Shown piece by piece: positions 38,213 through 50,314 of a stretch of 63,774 bases of DNA. Positions within the stretch are counted from its first letter, which is position 1. Each line of letters starts with the position of its first letter. Under the pieces are notes generated by a model. The model worked only from the letters and a program-made list of their open reading frames with translations, had not been told where the DNA came from and did no database searches. Both the position numbers and the translations under genes were made by a program. The DNA is from Galbibacter orientalis DSM 19592 (GTDB lineage Bacteria; Bacteroidota; Bacteroidia; Flavobacteriales; Flavobacteriaceae), in NCBI RefSeq assembly GCF_000260115.1, contig NZ_JH651379.1:2968466-3032239 (forward strand). The letters are read 5' to 3'.

Positions 38213-39639
38213 TATTGGGCAAACTTTTTACTTAAGTCGTCTATGTATTTTCTAAATTGTTTATCGGTTTCTGCTAAGTTATCAACAGTTTTACAGGCGT
38301 GTAAAACGGTGGCATGGTCTCTTTTTCCAATTTGAGAACCAATGCTAGCCAAAGAGGCTTTGGTGTATTTCTTAGCAAAAAACATGGCTAATTGTCTAGC
38401 TTGAACAATATGACGCTTTCTAGTTTTAGACTGAAGTGTTTCTACGTCCATTTGGAAATAATCTGAAATTACTTTTTGAATGTAGTCTATAGAAACTTCA
38501 CGTTTGGTGTTTTTAACGAACTTTTCAACAATTTGATTAGCAAGTTCAATTGTTACTTCTTTTTTATTGAAAGAAGACTGAGCTATCAAAGAGATGATGG
38601 CGCCTTCTAATTCTCTAACATTTGTTTTAATATTTCTTGCAACACATTCTATAATCTCCTCTGGCATTTCAACACCATCTCGGTAGAGTCTATTTTTTAG
38701 GATAGAAATACGTGTTTCGAAATCAGGATTTTGTAATTCCGCAGATAATCCCCATTTAAACCTAGATAATAAGCGTTGCTCAATATCTTGCATATCTACA
38801 GGAGCTTTGTCTGAAGTAAGAATTACTTGTTTTCCGTTTTGATGTAAATGGTTGAAAATATGAAAGAATACATCTTGTGTTCCAGATTTTCCTGAGAAAA
38901 ACTGAACATCGTCAATAATTAAAACATCAATAAGTTGATAGAAATGAATAAAATCGTTTCTAGTATTCTTTTTAACAGACTCAATATATTGTTGCGTAAA
39001 CTTTTCAGCAGAAATATATAAAACTGTTTTTTCTGGATATTTGTCTTTTATTTCAACACCAATAGCATGCGCTAAGTGAGTTTTTCCAAGTCCAACCCCT
39101 CCAAATATAAGTAATGGGTTGAAAGAGGTTCCGCCGGGCTTGTTTGCAACTGCTAATCCAGCAGAACGTGCCAATCGGTTAGAATCGCCCTCTAAGAAAT
39201 TGTCAAAACTATAATTTGGATTTAATTGAGATTCTATTTTGATATTTCGAATTCCAGGAATAACAAAAGGATTTTTTAATTCTGGATTCTTGTGTTTTAC
39301 AGGAACGTCAAGTTCTTGTGGTTGCATAGTTGCTCTGTTGGAACTCGGGATACTTTCTGTAAACGGTTGTTTGTTGCCGTAGGTGTTTTCCATTCTAATA
39401 ACATACACCAACTTTGCGTTTTCTCCTAACTCTTTGGTTAAAGCTACTTTAAGGAGTTTTACGTAATGTTCTTCCAACCATTCGTAAAAAAACTTACTCG
39501 GAACCTGGATACTCAAAGCATTATCCGTTAACTTTACAGACTTTATGGGTTCAAACCAAGTTTTATATGCTTGAGGTTGTATGTTGTCTTTTATAAAGTG
39601 TAGACAATTTTCCCATACGGATTCCGCAGTTACGTTCAT
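38212..39639 (-). CDS. dnaA: Chromosomal replication initiator DnaA
   Basis: 475 residues. Domain I (1-80) binds helicase loaders; a short linker follows; the AAA+ domain has Walker A GGVGLGKTH at 180-188 and Walker B VLIIDDVQFF near 236-245; the C-terminal DNA-binding domain has the signature IGKRDHATVLHACK. It binds DnaA boxes and melts the origin. The neighbours here are the phosphatase, an RsmI-like gene and a thioesterase rather than dnaN/recF. No clear DnaA-box cluster was seen in the adjacent 199-bp gap. Confidence 0.97.
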   Translation of the reverse strand: MNVTAESVWENCLHFIKDNIQPQAYKTWFEPIKSVKLTDNALSIQVPSKFFYEWLEEHYVKLLKVALTKELGENAKLVYVIRMENTYGNKQPFTESIPSSNRATMQPQELDVPVKHKNPELKNPFVIPGIRNIKIESQLNPNYSFDNFLEGDSNRLARSAGLAVANKPGGTSFNPLLIFGGVGLGKTHLAHAIGVEIKDKYPEKTVLYISAEKFTQQYIESVKKNTRNDFIHFYQLIDVLIIDDVQFFSGKSGTQDVFFHIFNHLHQNGKQVILTSDKAPVDMQDIEQRLLSRFKWGLSAELQNPDFETRISILKNRLYRDGVEMPEEIIECVARNIKTNVRELEGAIISLIAQSSFNKKEVTIELANQIVEKFVKNTKREVSIDYIQKVISDYFQMDVETLQSKTRKRHIVQARQLAMFFAKKYTKASLASIGSQIGKRDHATVLHACKTVDNLAETDKQFRKYIDDLSKKFAQ

Positions 39640-39838
39640 TCTTTGATATTATTTTAATAGTTAGTCAGGTTTGATAGTGAATAGAATTTTAGAAATCAAC
39701 TATCGTAAAAGATTAAACAAATATGTGAACAAAAAATTGAAAAAAAAAATGAAAGTAGGTTGAATTTATTCTTTTTTTTTCGCATGCTTGTTAACTTTCT
39801 GTTCATAATTTCTTAACACTCGTAAAATACATTTTTAT

Positions 39839-40234
39839 ATGGAGAAAACAAATAAAATTAACATAAGAGTTCGATATAGTGAAACCGATAAAATGGGGGT
39901 GGTATACCATGGTAATTATGCTCAATATCTTGAAATTGCGAGAGTTGAATGGTTGCGAGCACTTGGGGTCTCCTATCGTTGGATGGAGGAAAATGGGGTA
40001 ATGCTCCCTGTAGTGTCTCTACAGCTTAATTATAAGAAATCTGCAAAGTATGACGATTTATTAACAGTAGAAGCTAGATTGAAAAAAACACCTACGGTTA
40101 AGATTGAATTTGATTATACAATTTTTGACGAAGTAGGAGATATTATTGCTGAAGGGAACACAATTTTGGCATTTATTAATAGTGAAACTTTAAGACCTAT
40201 GCGCTGCCCAGATTATATCCTAAATAAATTATGA
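39839..40234 (+). CDS. Acyl-CoA thioesterase, 4HBT/YbgC type
   Basis: 131 residues. A hot-dog fold with the YbgC/4HBT signature RYSETDKMGVVYHGNYAQYLEIARVEWLR at 11-38, where the Asp of TDKMG is catalytic. Hydrolyses acyl-CoA or acyl-ACP thioesters; the chain preference cannot be told. Divergent from dnaA and convergent with the YigZ gene six bases away. Confidence 0.9.
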   Translation: MEKTNKINIRVRYSETDKMGVVYHGNYAQYLEIARVEWLRALGVSYRWMEENGVMLPVVSLQLNYKKSAKYDDLLTVEARLKKTPTVKIEFDYTIFDEVGDIIAEGNTILAFINSETLRPMRCPDYILNKL

Positions 40235-40240
40235 GAAATA

Positions 40241-40849
40241 CTACAACTCGGTTAATTTAATCTCATAAAAAGGTTCGAAGGAAATAGGGACTTGTGCTGC
40301 TTGACTTTCTCTAATACTAACAACGATTTCACAAGATAGATTCATTGTTTGACTTTCAATGTTTAAATTCTTCTCCTTTATAATTCGCATTACTGTGTTC
40401 ATGTGCTTGTATTCAAAGGTAATTTTATAGTGAATATCAATTGTTTTTTCTATAATATCTGCTGCTTCCAAGCACATTTGAGCGGTAGTTTTATAGGCGT
40501 TTATAAGTCCGCCAACACCTAGTTTTACGCCTCCAAAATAACGTACAACAATTATTAATGCATTGGTAATATCAAAAGATTGTAGTTGTCCGTAAATTGG
40601 CATTCCAGCAGTATTGGATGGTTCTCCATCGTCATTGGCTCGGTACTGAATTTTGTCTTTTTCGGTTCCTATTTGCCATGCGTAGCAATGATGGCGTGCA
40701 CTGCTGTGTTTATTTTTTATTTCTTCTAAAAAATATTTTATATCTTCTTCATTCTCAACAGGGAAAGCATATCCAAAAAACTTACTTCCTTTATCTTTAA
40801 AAAGGACTTCACTTGTTGGTTTAACTAGGGTTTTATATAAATCTTCCAA
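40241..40849 (-). CDS. YigZ/IMPACT family protein
   Basis: 202 residues. The N-terminal part carries FKDKGSKFFGYAFPV and SARHHCYAWQIG, and then DDGEPSNTAGMPIYGQL and VVRYFGGVKLGVGGLINAYK, the IMPACT-family hallmark. The C-terminal part is the DUF1949 ferredoxin-like domain. Members are small proteins thought to touch translation; no enzyme activity is established. Confidence 0.9.
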   Translation of the reverse strand: MEDLYKTLVKPTSEVLFKDKGSKFFGYAFPVENEEDIKYFLEEIKNKHSSARHHCYAWQIGTEKDKIQYRANDDGEPSNTAGMPIYGQLQSFDITNALIIVVRYFGGVKLGVGGLINAYKTTAQMCLEAADIIEKTIDIHYKITFEYKHMNTVMRIIKEKNLNIESQTMNLSCEIVVSIRESQAAQVPISFEPFYEIKLTEL

Positions 40850-40918
40850 AGTAATTTGATTTCTTAGGATGCAAACTTATAAAATGTTAACAATTCAAGA
40901 TAGGAGTTACTAACATAA

Positions 40919-41566
40919 TTAATCCTTGAACGGATAATCTTTGCTAAATAATTCTGTTATATCTTCTTTTCCAGGAATTAAATTCCAAGTATGAAATCCC
41001 ATTTGTTTAGCAGTATTGATGTGCTCTAAAGTGTCGTCAATAAAAAGGGTTTCTCCTGGAGTGATATTATTATCGTTTAAAACAAATTCAAAAATATCTC
41101 TATTGGGTTTTCTGAATTTGATTTCATGAGAAAGATAGAATTTATTAAAACAATTTTTAAAACGATGGTAGCTTTTTAAACCGTTATTTTTTATTACTTG
41201 CTCTATATGAAGCTCATTTGTATTGCTAAGCAAAAATAGCTCATAATTGCCTTTTTGCGATAGTTCTTCAATAAAAGCTAATCTATGTGTAGGGATTTTT
41301 AAGATAATAGCATTCCATATTTCTTTTAACCTTTCATCTGAAATATTAGGAAGCGATTTTTTATAAGATTCTATAAAATTTGTTGTGGAGATTATGCCTT
41401 TTTCATACTCATTATTAGTATTAATTATATCCTGATTTAAAGTAAACTCAGGAAATTCTTTATGAATTAATCTCATGGAAGCCAATTTGTCCAAGTCTAT
41501 AAAAATATCGCCAAAATCAAATACAATATTCTTAATGGTATTTTTCTTTGCATTTGTTTCTAGCAT
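40919..41566 (-). CDS. HAD-superfamily hydrolase, YihX-like
   Basis: 215 residues. Motif I is IVFDFGDIFIDLD (nucleophile Asp18); the second position is Gly rather than Asp, as in the YihX/haloacid-dehalogenase subgroup. Motif II is LLSNTNELH, and motif III/IV is KPNRDIFEFVL with LFIDDTLEHINTAKQMG. A helical cap lies between. Probably a small-molecule phosphatase, substrate unknown. It sits two bases after ribD and may supply the unassigned dephosphorylation step of riboflavin synthesis, which HAD enzymes are known to perform; that is inference from position. Confidence 0.85.
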   Translation of the reverse strand: MLETNAKKNTIKNIVFDFGDIFIDLDKLASMRLIHKEFPEFTLNQDIINTNNEYEKGIISTTNFIESYKKSLPNISDERLKEIWNAIILKIPTHRLAFIEELSQKGNYELFLLSNTNELHIEQVIKNNGLKSYHRFKNCFNKFYLSHEIKFRKPNRDIFEFVLNDNNITPGETLFIDDTLEHINTAKQMGFHTWNLIPGKEDITELFSKDYPFKD

Positions 41567-41567
41567 T

Positions 41568-42620
41568 TTAATAGTTTTTATAAATTTTTAAAGAATCAGA
41601 ACCAAGGGTTTTCTTTGTAATTAAGGTAGATGGGGTTAATTTGGGTGCTTTAGTACCTTCTTTAAAAATTGCATTGCCTTCAAAAACACGTGCTTCATCC
41701 CACAAATTAGAATTTATAAATGTTTGTAGGGTTTTACTTCCTCCTTCAATAATAATACTTTGGATATTGTTTTTATAAAGAACAGCTATAATTTCCTCGG
41801 CTAAATTATTTTTAAAGTTAATCGTCTCAAAAGTGGTGTTTTTGTATCCTTTTTTGGGAGCATCTGTGGTATTATCAATAATAAAAATGGTGCTTTGAGA
41901 ATCGTCCCAAACATTAGATTCTCTTTGAATTTTTAATTCTTTATCTATAATGATGCGTGTAGGAGAATTGCCTTTCCAATGGCGAGTATTTAATTTAGGA
42001 TTGTCTTTAATAACTGTGGTTGTTCCCGCTAAAATAGCATGTTCTTCAGCTCGCCACTTATGTACTAATTGCCTTGAAATTTCTTCTGTAATCCATACAG
42101 GTTTTCTTTCATCAGTTTGTATCGGACTTACAAATCCATCGCTGCTTTCTGCCCATTTTAAAATTATATATGGACGCTTCTTTTCATGGAAAGTAAAAAA
42201 ACGTTTATTAATTTCTTTACATTCGTCTTCTAATACACCAATAGTAACATTACACCCTGCTTCTAGAAGCTTTTTTACACCACGACCACAAACTTTTTCA
42301 TTGGTGTCTAGAGTTCCAATAACTACATTTGGAATTTTATTTTCAATAATTAAATCGGCACATGGAGGCGTTTTTCCAAAGTGAGAACATGGTTCTAGCG
42401 TAACATATATAGTTGCTTCTTTTAACAAAGTGGTGTCTTTAACAGCTTGGATAGCATTTACTTCTGCATGGTTTTTCCCAGCAGGACTTGTGTAACCTTC
42501 TCCAATTATTTTTCCGTTAGCAACAATAACACAGCCAACCATGGGGTTTGGGTAGGTGGTTCCTAATCCATTTTTAGCAAGTTCGATGCATCTTTTTATG
42601 TAGAAATCGTGTATATTCAT
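41568..42620 (-). CDS. ribD: Bifunctional riboflavin biosynthesis deaminase/reductase
   Basis: 350 residues from MNIHDFYIKRCIELAKNG; five extra residues from an upstream ATG (42635) are unlike the family. The deaminase half has the zinc site HAEVNAI and PCSHFGKTPPC; the reductase half has RPYIILKWAESSDGF and IIIEGGSKTL. Carries out two successive steps from the GTP-derived pyrimidine to 5-amino-6-ribitylamino-uracil phosphate. The HAD gene follows two bases later. Confidence 0.95.
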   Translation of the reverse strand: MNIHDFYIKRCIELAKNGLGTTYPNPMVGCVIVANGKIIGEGYTSPAGKNHAEVNAIQAVKDTTLLKEATIYVTLEPCSHFGKTPPCADLIIENKIPNVVIGTLDTNEKVCGRGVKKLLEAGCNVTIGVLEDECKEINKRFFTFHEKKRPYIILKWAESSDGFVSPIQTDERKPVWITEEISRQLVHKWRAEEHAILAGTTTVIKDNPKLNTRHWKGNSPTRIIIDKELKIQRESNVWDDSQSTIFIIDNTTDAPKKGYKNTTFETINFKNNLAEEIIAVLYKNNIQSIIIEGGSKTLQTFINSNLWDEARVFEGNAIFKEGTKAPKLTPSTLITKKTLGSDSLKIYKNY

Positions 42621-42668
42621 CCCGAAATTTATCAAGGCAAAAATACTATTAAAACATTGTAATATTTC

Positions 42669-43148
42669 ATGAATATAAGAGAAATTCAGCTAAAAGATAA
42701 TGAAAGAATGGCTGAGATTGTAAGAGAAGTAATTGTAGAGATGGGAGCTCCAAAAGTAGGAACGGCTTATGAAGATAAAGCGCTAGAGAATTTATATGAA
42801 ACTTATAATAAGGAAAGGGCTTGTTATTTTGTAATTGAGGTTGAAGGGGAAGTTGTTGGAGGTGCTGGAATTGCACATTTAGCAAATGAGGCTGAAACAG
42901 TTTGTGAACTTCAAAAAATGTATTTTTTGGGAAGTACACGTGGAAAAGGATTAGGAATGAAAATGATGCATACTTGTTTGAGCAAGGCTCAGGAGTTTAG
43001 GTATGAGCAATGTTATATTGAAACGATGCCTTATATGACAGACGCACAAAAATTATATAAAAAAGCGGGATTTCAATATCTGGACGCTCCAATGGGAAAT
43101 ACGGGTCATTATTCTTGCCCAGTATGGATGTTGAAAAAATTCATTTGA
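42669..43148 (+). CDS. GNAT family N-acetyltransferase
   Basis: 159 residues. Starts MNIREIQLKDNERMAEIVREV; the acetyl-CoA loop is GSTRGKGLGMKMM, preceded by CELQKMYFL, and the end has AQKLYKKAGFQYLDAPMGNTGH. The substrate is unknown. Divergent from ribD with a 48-bp gap; a short gap with no further gene separates it from prmC. Confidence 0.88.
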   Translation: MNIREIQLKDNERMAEIVREVIVEMGAPKVGTAYEDKALENLYETYNKERACYFVIEVEGEVVGGAGIAHLANEAETVCELQKMYFLGSTRGKGLGMKMMHTCLSKAQEFRYEQCYIETMPYMTDAQKLYKKAGFQYLDAPMGNTGHYSCPVWMLKKFI

Positions 43149-43293
43149 TAAGACTCCTTTTTTTTGTTTCGTTTCTTTTGGGCGAGCAAAAAAATAAGGA
43201 GCATGAAGTCACTGGCATTTGGATTGGTATTAAAGCTAACAAATAATCAACGTAATTCTAAACTAGAGCTATTTAAACAATATTTTATTGGTA

Positions 43294-44157
43294 ATGAAGT
43301 TAGGAGAAATAAAAAAGTTATATCAAAACGAATTAGAGGCTTTGTATCCTTTAGAGGAAATAAAAACTTTTTTTAATTGGCTTTGCGAGGCGTATTTACA
43401 ATTAAAACCTTTTCAGATACAGCAGGATTTAGATCTAGTTATAGAAGCTAACAGTTTATTAAAATTTCAGTCAGCTTTAAATGCTTTAAAAGTAGAAAAG
43501 CCAATACAGTATATTCTAGGGAGTGCTCATTTTTATGGTATGGAATTTATGGTAAATGAGCACACCTTAATTCCGCGCCCAGAAACCGAAGAGTTGGTTT
43601 CATGGATTTTAAAAGATGTTTCAAAAAGCGATAATTTAAACATTCTTGACATTGGAACTGGAACGGGCTGTATTCCAATCGCTATTGCTAAAAACTTACC
43701 AAATGCAAGGGTGTATGCGTTGGATGTTTCTGTGGAAGCTCTAAAAATAGCAAAGAGGAATGCTGAAAGTAATAATGTAAAAGTTACATTTTCGGAAGTA
43801 GATATTCTTAAGTGTTCAGATTTGTCAATTATTTTTCCTGAAGTAAGCCGATTTGATGTTATAGTTTCAAATCCACCATATGTTCGGAATCTTGAAAAGA
43901 AGGAAATGAATACGAATGTTTTAGCATACGAGCCTGAAACAGCTTTGTTTGTAGCAGATGATAATGCGCTACTTTTTTATGAAATAATAGCTGTATTAGC
44001 TTCGAGTAATTTAAAAGAAGGTGGGAAGTTGTATTTTGAAATTAATCAATATTTAGGGAAGGAAATGCTGGAACTAATGGAGAAATATAAATTCAGCAAT
44101 AATCAACTTAAAAAGGATCTTTTTGGAAATAACAGGATGATGAAGGGAGAGAAGTAG
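43294..44157 (+). CDS. prmC: Peptide chain release factor N5-glutamine methyltransferase
   Basis: 287 residues from ATG (MKLGEIKKLYQ); a TTG two codons earlier (43288) is also in frame. Methylates the Gln of the GGQ motif in RF1/RF2. The SAM motif is DIGTGTGCIPIAIA (about 119-132) and the catalytic NPPY lies at 193-196 from this start. The N-terminal helical domain binds the release factor (QYILGSAHFYGMEF, LIPRPETEELV). Confidence 0.95.
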   Translation: MKLGEIKKLYQNELEALYPLEEIKTFFNWLCEAYLQLKPFQIQQDLDLVIEANSLLKFQSALNALKVEKPIQYILGSAHFYGMEFMVNEHTLIPRPETEELVSWILKDVSKSDNLNILDIGTGTGCIPIAIAKNLPNARVYALDVSVEALKIAKRNAESNNVKVTFSEVDILKCSDLSIIFPEVSRFDVIVSNPPYVRNLEKKEMNTNVLAYEPETALFVADDNALLFYEIIAVLASSNLKEGGKLYFEINQYLGKEMLELMEKYKFSNNQLKKDLFGNNRMMKGEK

Positions 44158-44205
44158 TAGCCTGTTTTTATCTGTTTTTCATCTTCTATAAGAAAGCTTT
44201 TTTAC

Positions 44206-44213
44206 TATATTTG
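44206..44213 (+). promoter_or_regulatory. -7 element (TATATTTG) of the fluoride-riboswitch transcript
   Basis: TATATTTGCATC fits TAnnTTTG and puts the transcription start near 44220, a few bases before the aptamer. It therefore drives the riboswitch and the CLC gene. Confidence 0.7.
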
Positions 44214-44223
44214 CATCACATTT

Positions 44224-44274
44224 GGCAATGAGGTCTGCCTTTAACCGCTCAAAATGAGCTGATGACTTCTACTG
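44224..44274 (+). promoter_or_regulatory. Fluoride riboswitch aptamer (crcB motif)
   Basis: GGCAATGAGGTCTGCC, then TTTAACCGCTC, then GAGCTGATGACTTCTACTG lines up block for block with the known fluoride aptamer (GGCGAUGAGG..CCGCC, ..CUGAUG.CUUCUAC), with the same two helices and pseudoknot strands. Fluoride binding should turn on the gene downstream, a CLC antiporter. No T-rich intrinsic terminator follows, so control is probably on translation or an alternative fold. Confidence 0.95.
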
Positions 44275-44298
44275 ATAATGGCTTATGCCAGTGTAGAA
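44267..44298 (+). promoter_or_regulatory. Alternative helix that shares the aptamer's 3' strand
   Basis: TTCTAC (44267-44272), which is part of the aptamer, also pairs perfectly with GTAGAA (44293-44298). Inside this a TGGC-TTAT-GCCA hairpin forms (44279-44290). This would compete with the fluoride-bound fold and lies about 20 bases before the start codon, a plausible switching helix. Confidence 0.5.
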
Positions 44299-44317
44299 TC
44301 ATTATATATATGTCAAA

Positions 44318-45622
44318 ATGAATATCAAAACAATCAAAGATTATTTGTTCTCACTAGAGCAAATTCCCACATTATTTTATCTTTTTAAATGGATTTTAAT
44401 TTGTGCTTTAATAGGAAGCATTGTAGGGAGTGTCTCTGCTTTTTTTCTATTAAGTTTAGAATGGGCAACAAATTGGAGAGAAACTCATTTGTGGATTATT
44501 GCGTTACTTCCATTAGGAGGGTTTATTATTGGACTGTCCTATCATTTATATGGAAATAGTGTAGTTAAAGGAAATAATTTGTTGTTGGAAGAGTTTCATA
44601 CCCCAAAAAAGGTAATTCCTTTCCGTATGGCGCCTTTGGTGCTTTTTGGTACTATTGTTACTCATTTATTTGGAGGTTCGGCAGGACGAGAGGGAACTGC
44701 AGTACAAATAGGGGGAGCTATAGCAGATAGGTTTACAAAGTTGTTGAAACTATCTAATCGAGATAGGAGAATTGTTTTAATTGTAGGGATTAGCGCTGGT
44801 TTTGCTTCTGTATTTGGAACGCCCTTGGCAGGAGGGATTTTTGCATTGGAAGTTTTAATATTGGGTAGAATTCGTTTGGATGCTATTATTCCAAGTTTTA
44901 TGGGAGCTGTTTTTGCAAATTATTTTTGTGAAGTTTGGAATGTATCTCATACACATTATCATATTTCTTCTGTGGCAGAGATGAATCCTGTAAACCTTTT
45001 ATGGGCATTATTAGCAGGAATTATTTTCGGATTGGTAGCTATGTTATTTTCAAAATCTACCCATTTTTGGAGTAATTTATTTAAAAAACACATAAAATAT
45101 CCTCCTTTAAGACCTTTTGTAGGAGGGATAGTTTTGGCTATTGCTGTTTATGCAATAGGAACCACAAAATATATAGGATTAGGAATTCCAACAATTGTAG
45201 ATTCTTTTAATGAGAATTTAAATTCTTACGATTTTTTACTAAAACTTTTATTTACTTCCTTCACTTTAGGCGCAGGTTTTAAAGGGGGTGAGGTAACTCC
45301 TTTATTTTACATCGGAGCAGCATTAGGAAATGTGCTAATTTGGTTTATCCCGTTGCCAATGGGGTTATTGGCAGGAATGGGATTTGTAGCTGTTTTTGCT
45401 GGAGCAACAAATACTCCTATAGCATGTACTGTTATGGGGATAGAATTATTTGGAATTGAAGCAGGGGTTTTTATTGCATTGGCTTGTAGTACGGCTTATT
45501 TATTCTCTGGTCATACAGGGGTGTATTCTTCTCAGATAATTGGGAGTCCTAAAAACACTTCTTTTTTAAGGGAAAAAGGCTTGCATCTATCGGATATCAA
45601 AAATAAAAGACAGAAAAAATAA
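44318..45622 (+). CDS. CLC-type fluoride/proton antiporter (CLC-F, EriC)
   Basis: 434 residues, about 10-11 membrane segments. CLC motifs: GGSAGREGTAVQ (GREGT at 123-127, with the gating Glu at 125), SAGFASVFGTPLAGGIFALE, and GAGFKGGEVTPLFYIG. In the usual chloride CLCs the first motif is GSGIP and the last has Tyr in GVFAPSL-like context; the changes here and the fluoride riboswitch in front point to the CLC-F group, which pumps fluoride out in exchange for protons. An upstream start is unlikely because the riboswitch ends about 44 bases before this ATG. Membrane position and the riboswitch make this assignment strong. Confidence 0.93.
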   Translation: MNIKTIKDYLFSLEQIPTLFYLFKWILICALIGSIVGSVSAFFLLSLEWATNWRETHLWIIALLPLGGFIIGLSYHLYGNSVVKGNNLLLEEFHTPKKVIPFRMAPLVLFGTIVTHLFGGSAGREGTAVQIGGAIADRFTKLLKLSNRDRRIVLIVGISAGFASVFGTPLAGGIFALEVLILGRIRLDAIIPSFMGAVFANYFCEVWNVSHTHYHISSVAEMNPVNLLWALLAGIIFGLVAMLFSKSTHFWSNLFKKHIKYPPLRPFVGGIVLAIAVYAIGTTKYIGLGIPTIVDSFNENLNSYDFLLKLLFTSFTLGAGFKGGEVTPLFYIGAALGNVLIWFIPLPMGLLAGMGFVAVFAGATNTPIACTVMGIELFGIEAGVFIALACSTAYLFSGHTGVYSSQIIGSPKNTSFLREKGLHLSDIKNKRQKK

Positions 45623-48573
<2,951 letters not shown>

Positions 48574-48590
<17 letters not shown>

Positions 48591-49479
48591 TTCCATCTGA
48601 AGATTTTTCTTTTTCGTCAAAATAAAAATCGATTCTCCCTAAATAAATTCCATAGCAACCAACTTGGTTAATAAGTACTTTTTGTCCTTTTCTGTTGATT
48701 TCTACTACTGGTTTGTCTAAAAAAGTATGTGTATGCCCACCAATAATTAAATCGATGTTTTCCGTGTTTTGTGCCAAAACAATATCAGAAACAGTGTTAT
48801 CTTGGTATTTAAAACCTAAATGTGATAAACAAATAACAAGGTCGCATTTTTGTTCTTTTTTTAGTTCTCTGGTTAAATCTTGTGCAATTTCAATTGGATC
48901 GAGATATTTGGTTTCTTTATAGAGTCCTTTAGTAACAAGACCTTCCAGCTCAACCCCTAACCCAAAAACTCCAATTTTAAGACCGTCTTTAGTAAAAATT
49001 TTATAGGGCTTTATTTGTCCATCCATAATGGTGTTGGAAAAATCGTAATTACCGTTTATAATTTCGAACTTTGCATTTGGAAGCTGAGAAAGCAAGCCGT
49101 CAATACCATTATCAAAATCGTGATTTCCAAGGGTAGCAGCATCGTATTTTAGCATGCTCATTAACTTAAATTCAATTTCACCTCCGTAGAAATTAAAATA
49201 AGGAGTACCTTGAAAAATATCTCCAGCATCCAATAAAAGTGTATTTGGATTTTCTGTTCTTATTTGTTCAATTAAAGTAGCTCGTCTAGCCACTCCTCCT
49301 TGGTTAGGGTTTCTGGCATCGGTGGCAGGGAATGGGTCTATATGACTGTGCACATCGTTGGTGTGGAGTATTGTAATATGTTTTTTTCTTTCCGTAGAAC
49401 AAGAAGTTAACGAAAGTCCGCCAGCTGTTATGAATGCAGTACTTGCTACTGTATTGTTTATAAATTGTCTTCTTTTCAT
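48574..49479 (-). CDS. 5'-nucleotidase metallophosphoesterase domain protein (N-terminal half, exported)
   Basis: 301 residues. Begins MKRRQFINN, a twin-arginine-like signal ending in a Cys (LSLTSC) that may be lipidated. The metal motifs of UshA-type 5'-nucleotidases are all there: HTNDVHSH, DAGDIFQGT, ATLGNHDFDNG, CLSHLG and GGHTHTF. The C-terminal specificity domain of the family is absent here but is encoded by the next gene upstream, three bases away. Together the two would make one nucleotidase. Likely periplasmic nucleotide scavenging. Confidence 0.88.
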
Positions 49480-49482
49480 TAC

Positions 49483-50247
49483 TTACTTTTTTATAAATCT
49501 GTTATCGGTACTCGCTTTAATAGTGTCTACTTTTTCAAAATAATCTATCAATTCGTTTCGTAATAAATAATTAATATCTATAGTTTGAATTGGATTCTTA
49601 AAAAAGTTCATATGGTCTCCGCCCGTTGCAAGAAAATCTGAAGTTGCTACAAAATAGGTTCTATTGTCTTCAATAGGTTTTCCGTTTATGGTGCTACTTT
49701 TTACAGAGCTATCCCTGTTTAGAATTATTTGTAATTGTTTACTAATGGGGTGAGCAGTTTGCTTTTCAGCTAAAAAAGAAATAAGTTCTTTTACCTTTTC
49801 TGCGGACAATTCTAGCACATAAGTTTCATTTTTAAAAGGCATAATTTCGTATGCTGTTCTTCGGCTAACTTTTCCTTTTGACATTGCTGCGCGAATTCCT
49901 CCGTGATTCAAAAGCACAAAATCTATGTTATTTCCTGTACGTTTATTAAAAATTGGATTAGATTGTTCGTAAGTAATATCTGCCATCAAATTTCCGATAG
50001 AAGAGTTTAATTTACCATCATTTTTAGACAAATTAGTAGGATTATACGCTAATTGTGCGTCTAAAACTTCTTCAATATGCTCGCGATAAGGTGTTATAAA
50101 TTGATCTATACTATCCACGCTAGCTATAGAATCTGTTATATTTATTCTTTTTCCTGTAATACTACTGGGGGCGTTAATCCCTTGATTACAAGAGATGAAA
50201 CCTGTGATTGTTATAAATATAACAAAATGTTTAGTTTTAAGAGGCAT
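49483..50247 (-). CDS. 5'-nucleotidase C-terminal domain lipoprotein
   Basis: 254 residues. A lipoprotein signal (FISC, Cys20) precedes a 5'-nucleotidase C-terminal domain: NLMADITYEQ, DFVLLNHGGIRAAMSKGKV, RTAYEIMPFKNETYVLELS, YFVATSDFLATGGDHMNFF. It holds the substrate-binding half and lacks metal ligands, so it should need the following gene's product. The transcript runs from here into the phosphoesterase gene (three-base gap). Confidence 0.88.
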   Translation of the reverse strand: MPLKTKHFVIFITITGFISCNQGINAPSSITGKRINITDSIASVDSIDQFITPYREHIEEVLDAQLAYNPTNLSKNDGKLNSSIGNLMADITYEQSNPIFNKRTGNNIDFVLLNHGGIRAAMSKGKVSRRTAYEIMPFKNETYVLELSAEKVKELISFLAEKQTAHPISKQLQIILNRDSSVKSSTINGKPIEDNRTYFVATSDFLATGGDHMNFFKNPIQTIDINYLLRNELIDYFEKVDTIKASTDNRFIKK

Positions 50248-50286
50248 AAGATTCTTAATTTTAATATCAGGAACTATTGAAAGTTT

Positions 50287-50294
50287 TACATTTG
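50287..50294 (+). promoter_or_regulatory. -7 element (TACATTTG) of the DUF6913-dapA operon
   Basis: TACATTTG followed by CAAAAATAACG fits TAnnTTTG and lies 20 bases before the first gene of the operon. Confidence 0.55.
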
Positions 50295-50314
50295 CAAAAA
50301 TAACGGAAATGTAA

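Noticed and set aside
39640-39838. Replication origin beside dnaA
   Set aside because: The gap is AT-rich but no cluster of DnaA boxes (TTATCCACA-like) is visible, and dnaN/recF/gyrB are not neighbours.
43203-43376. Small 58-codon gene (MKSLAFGLVLKLTNN...) before prmC
   Set aside because: It overlaps the start of prmC in another frame by over 80 bases and shows no family features; more likely chance.
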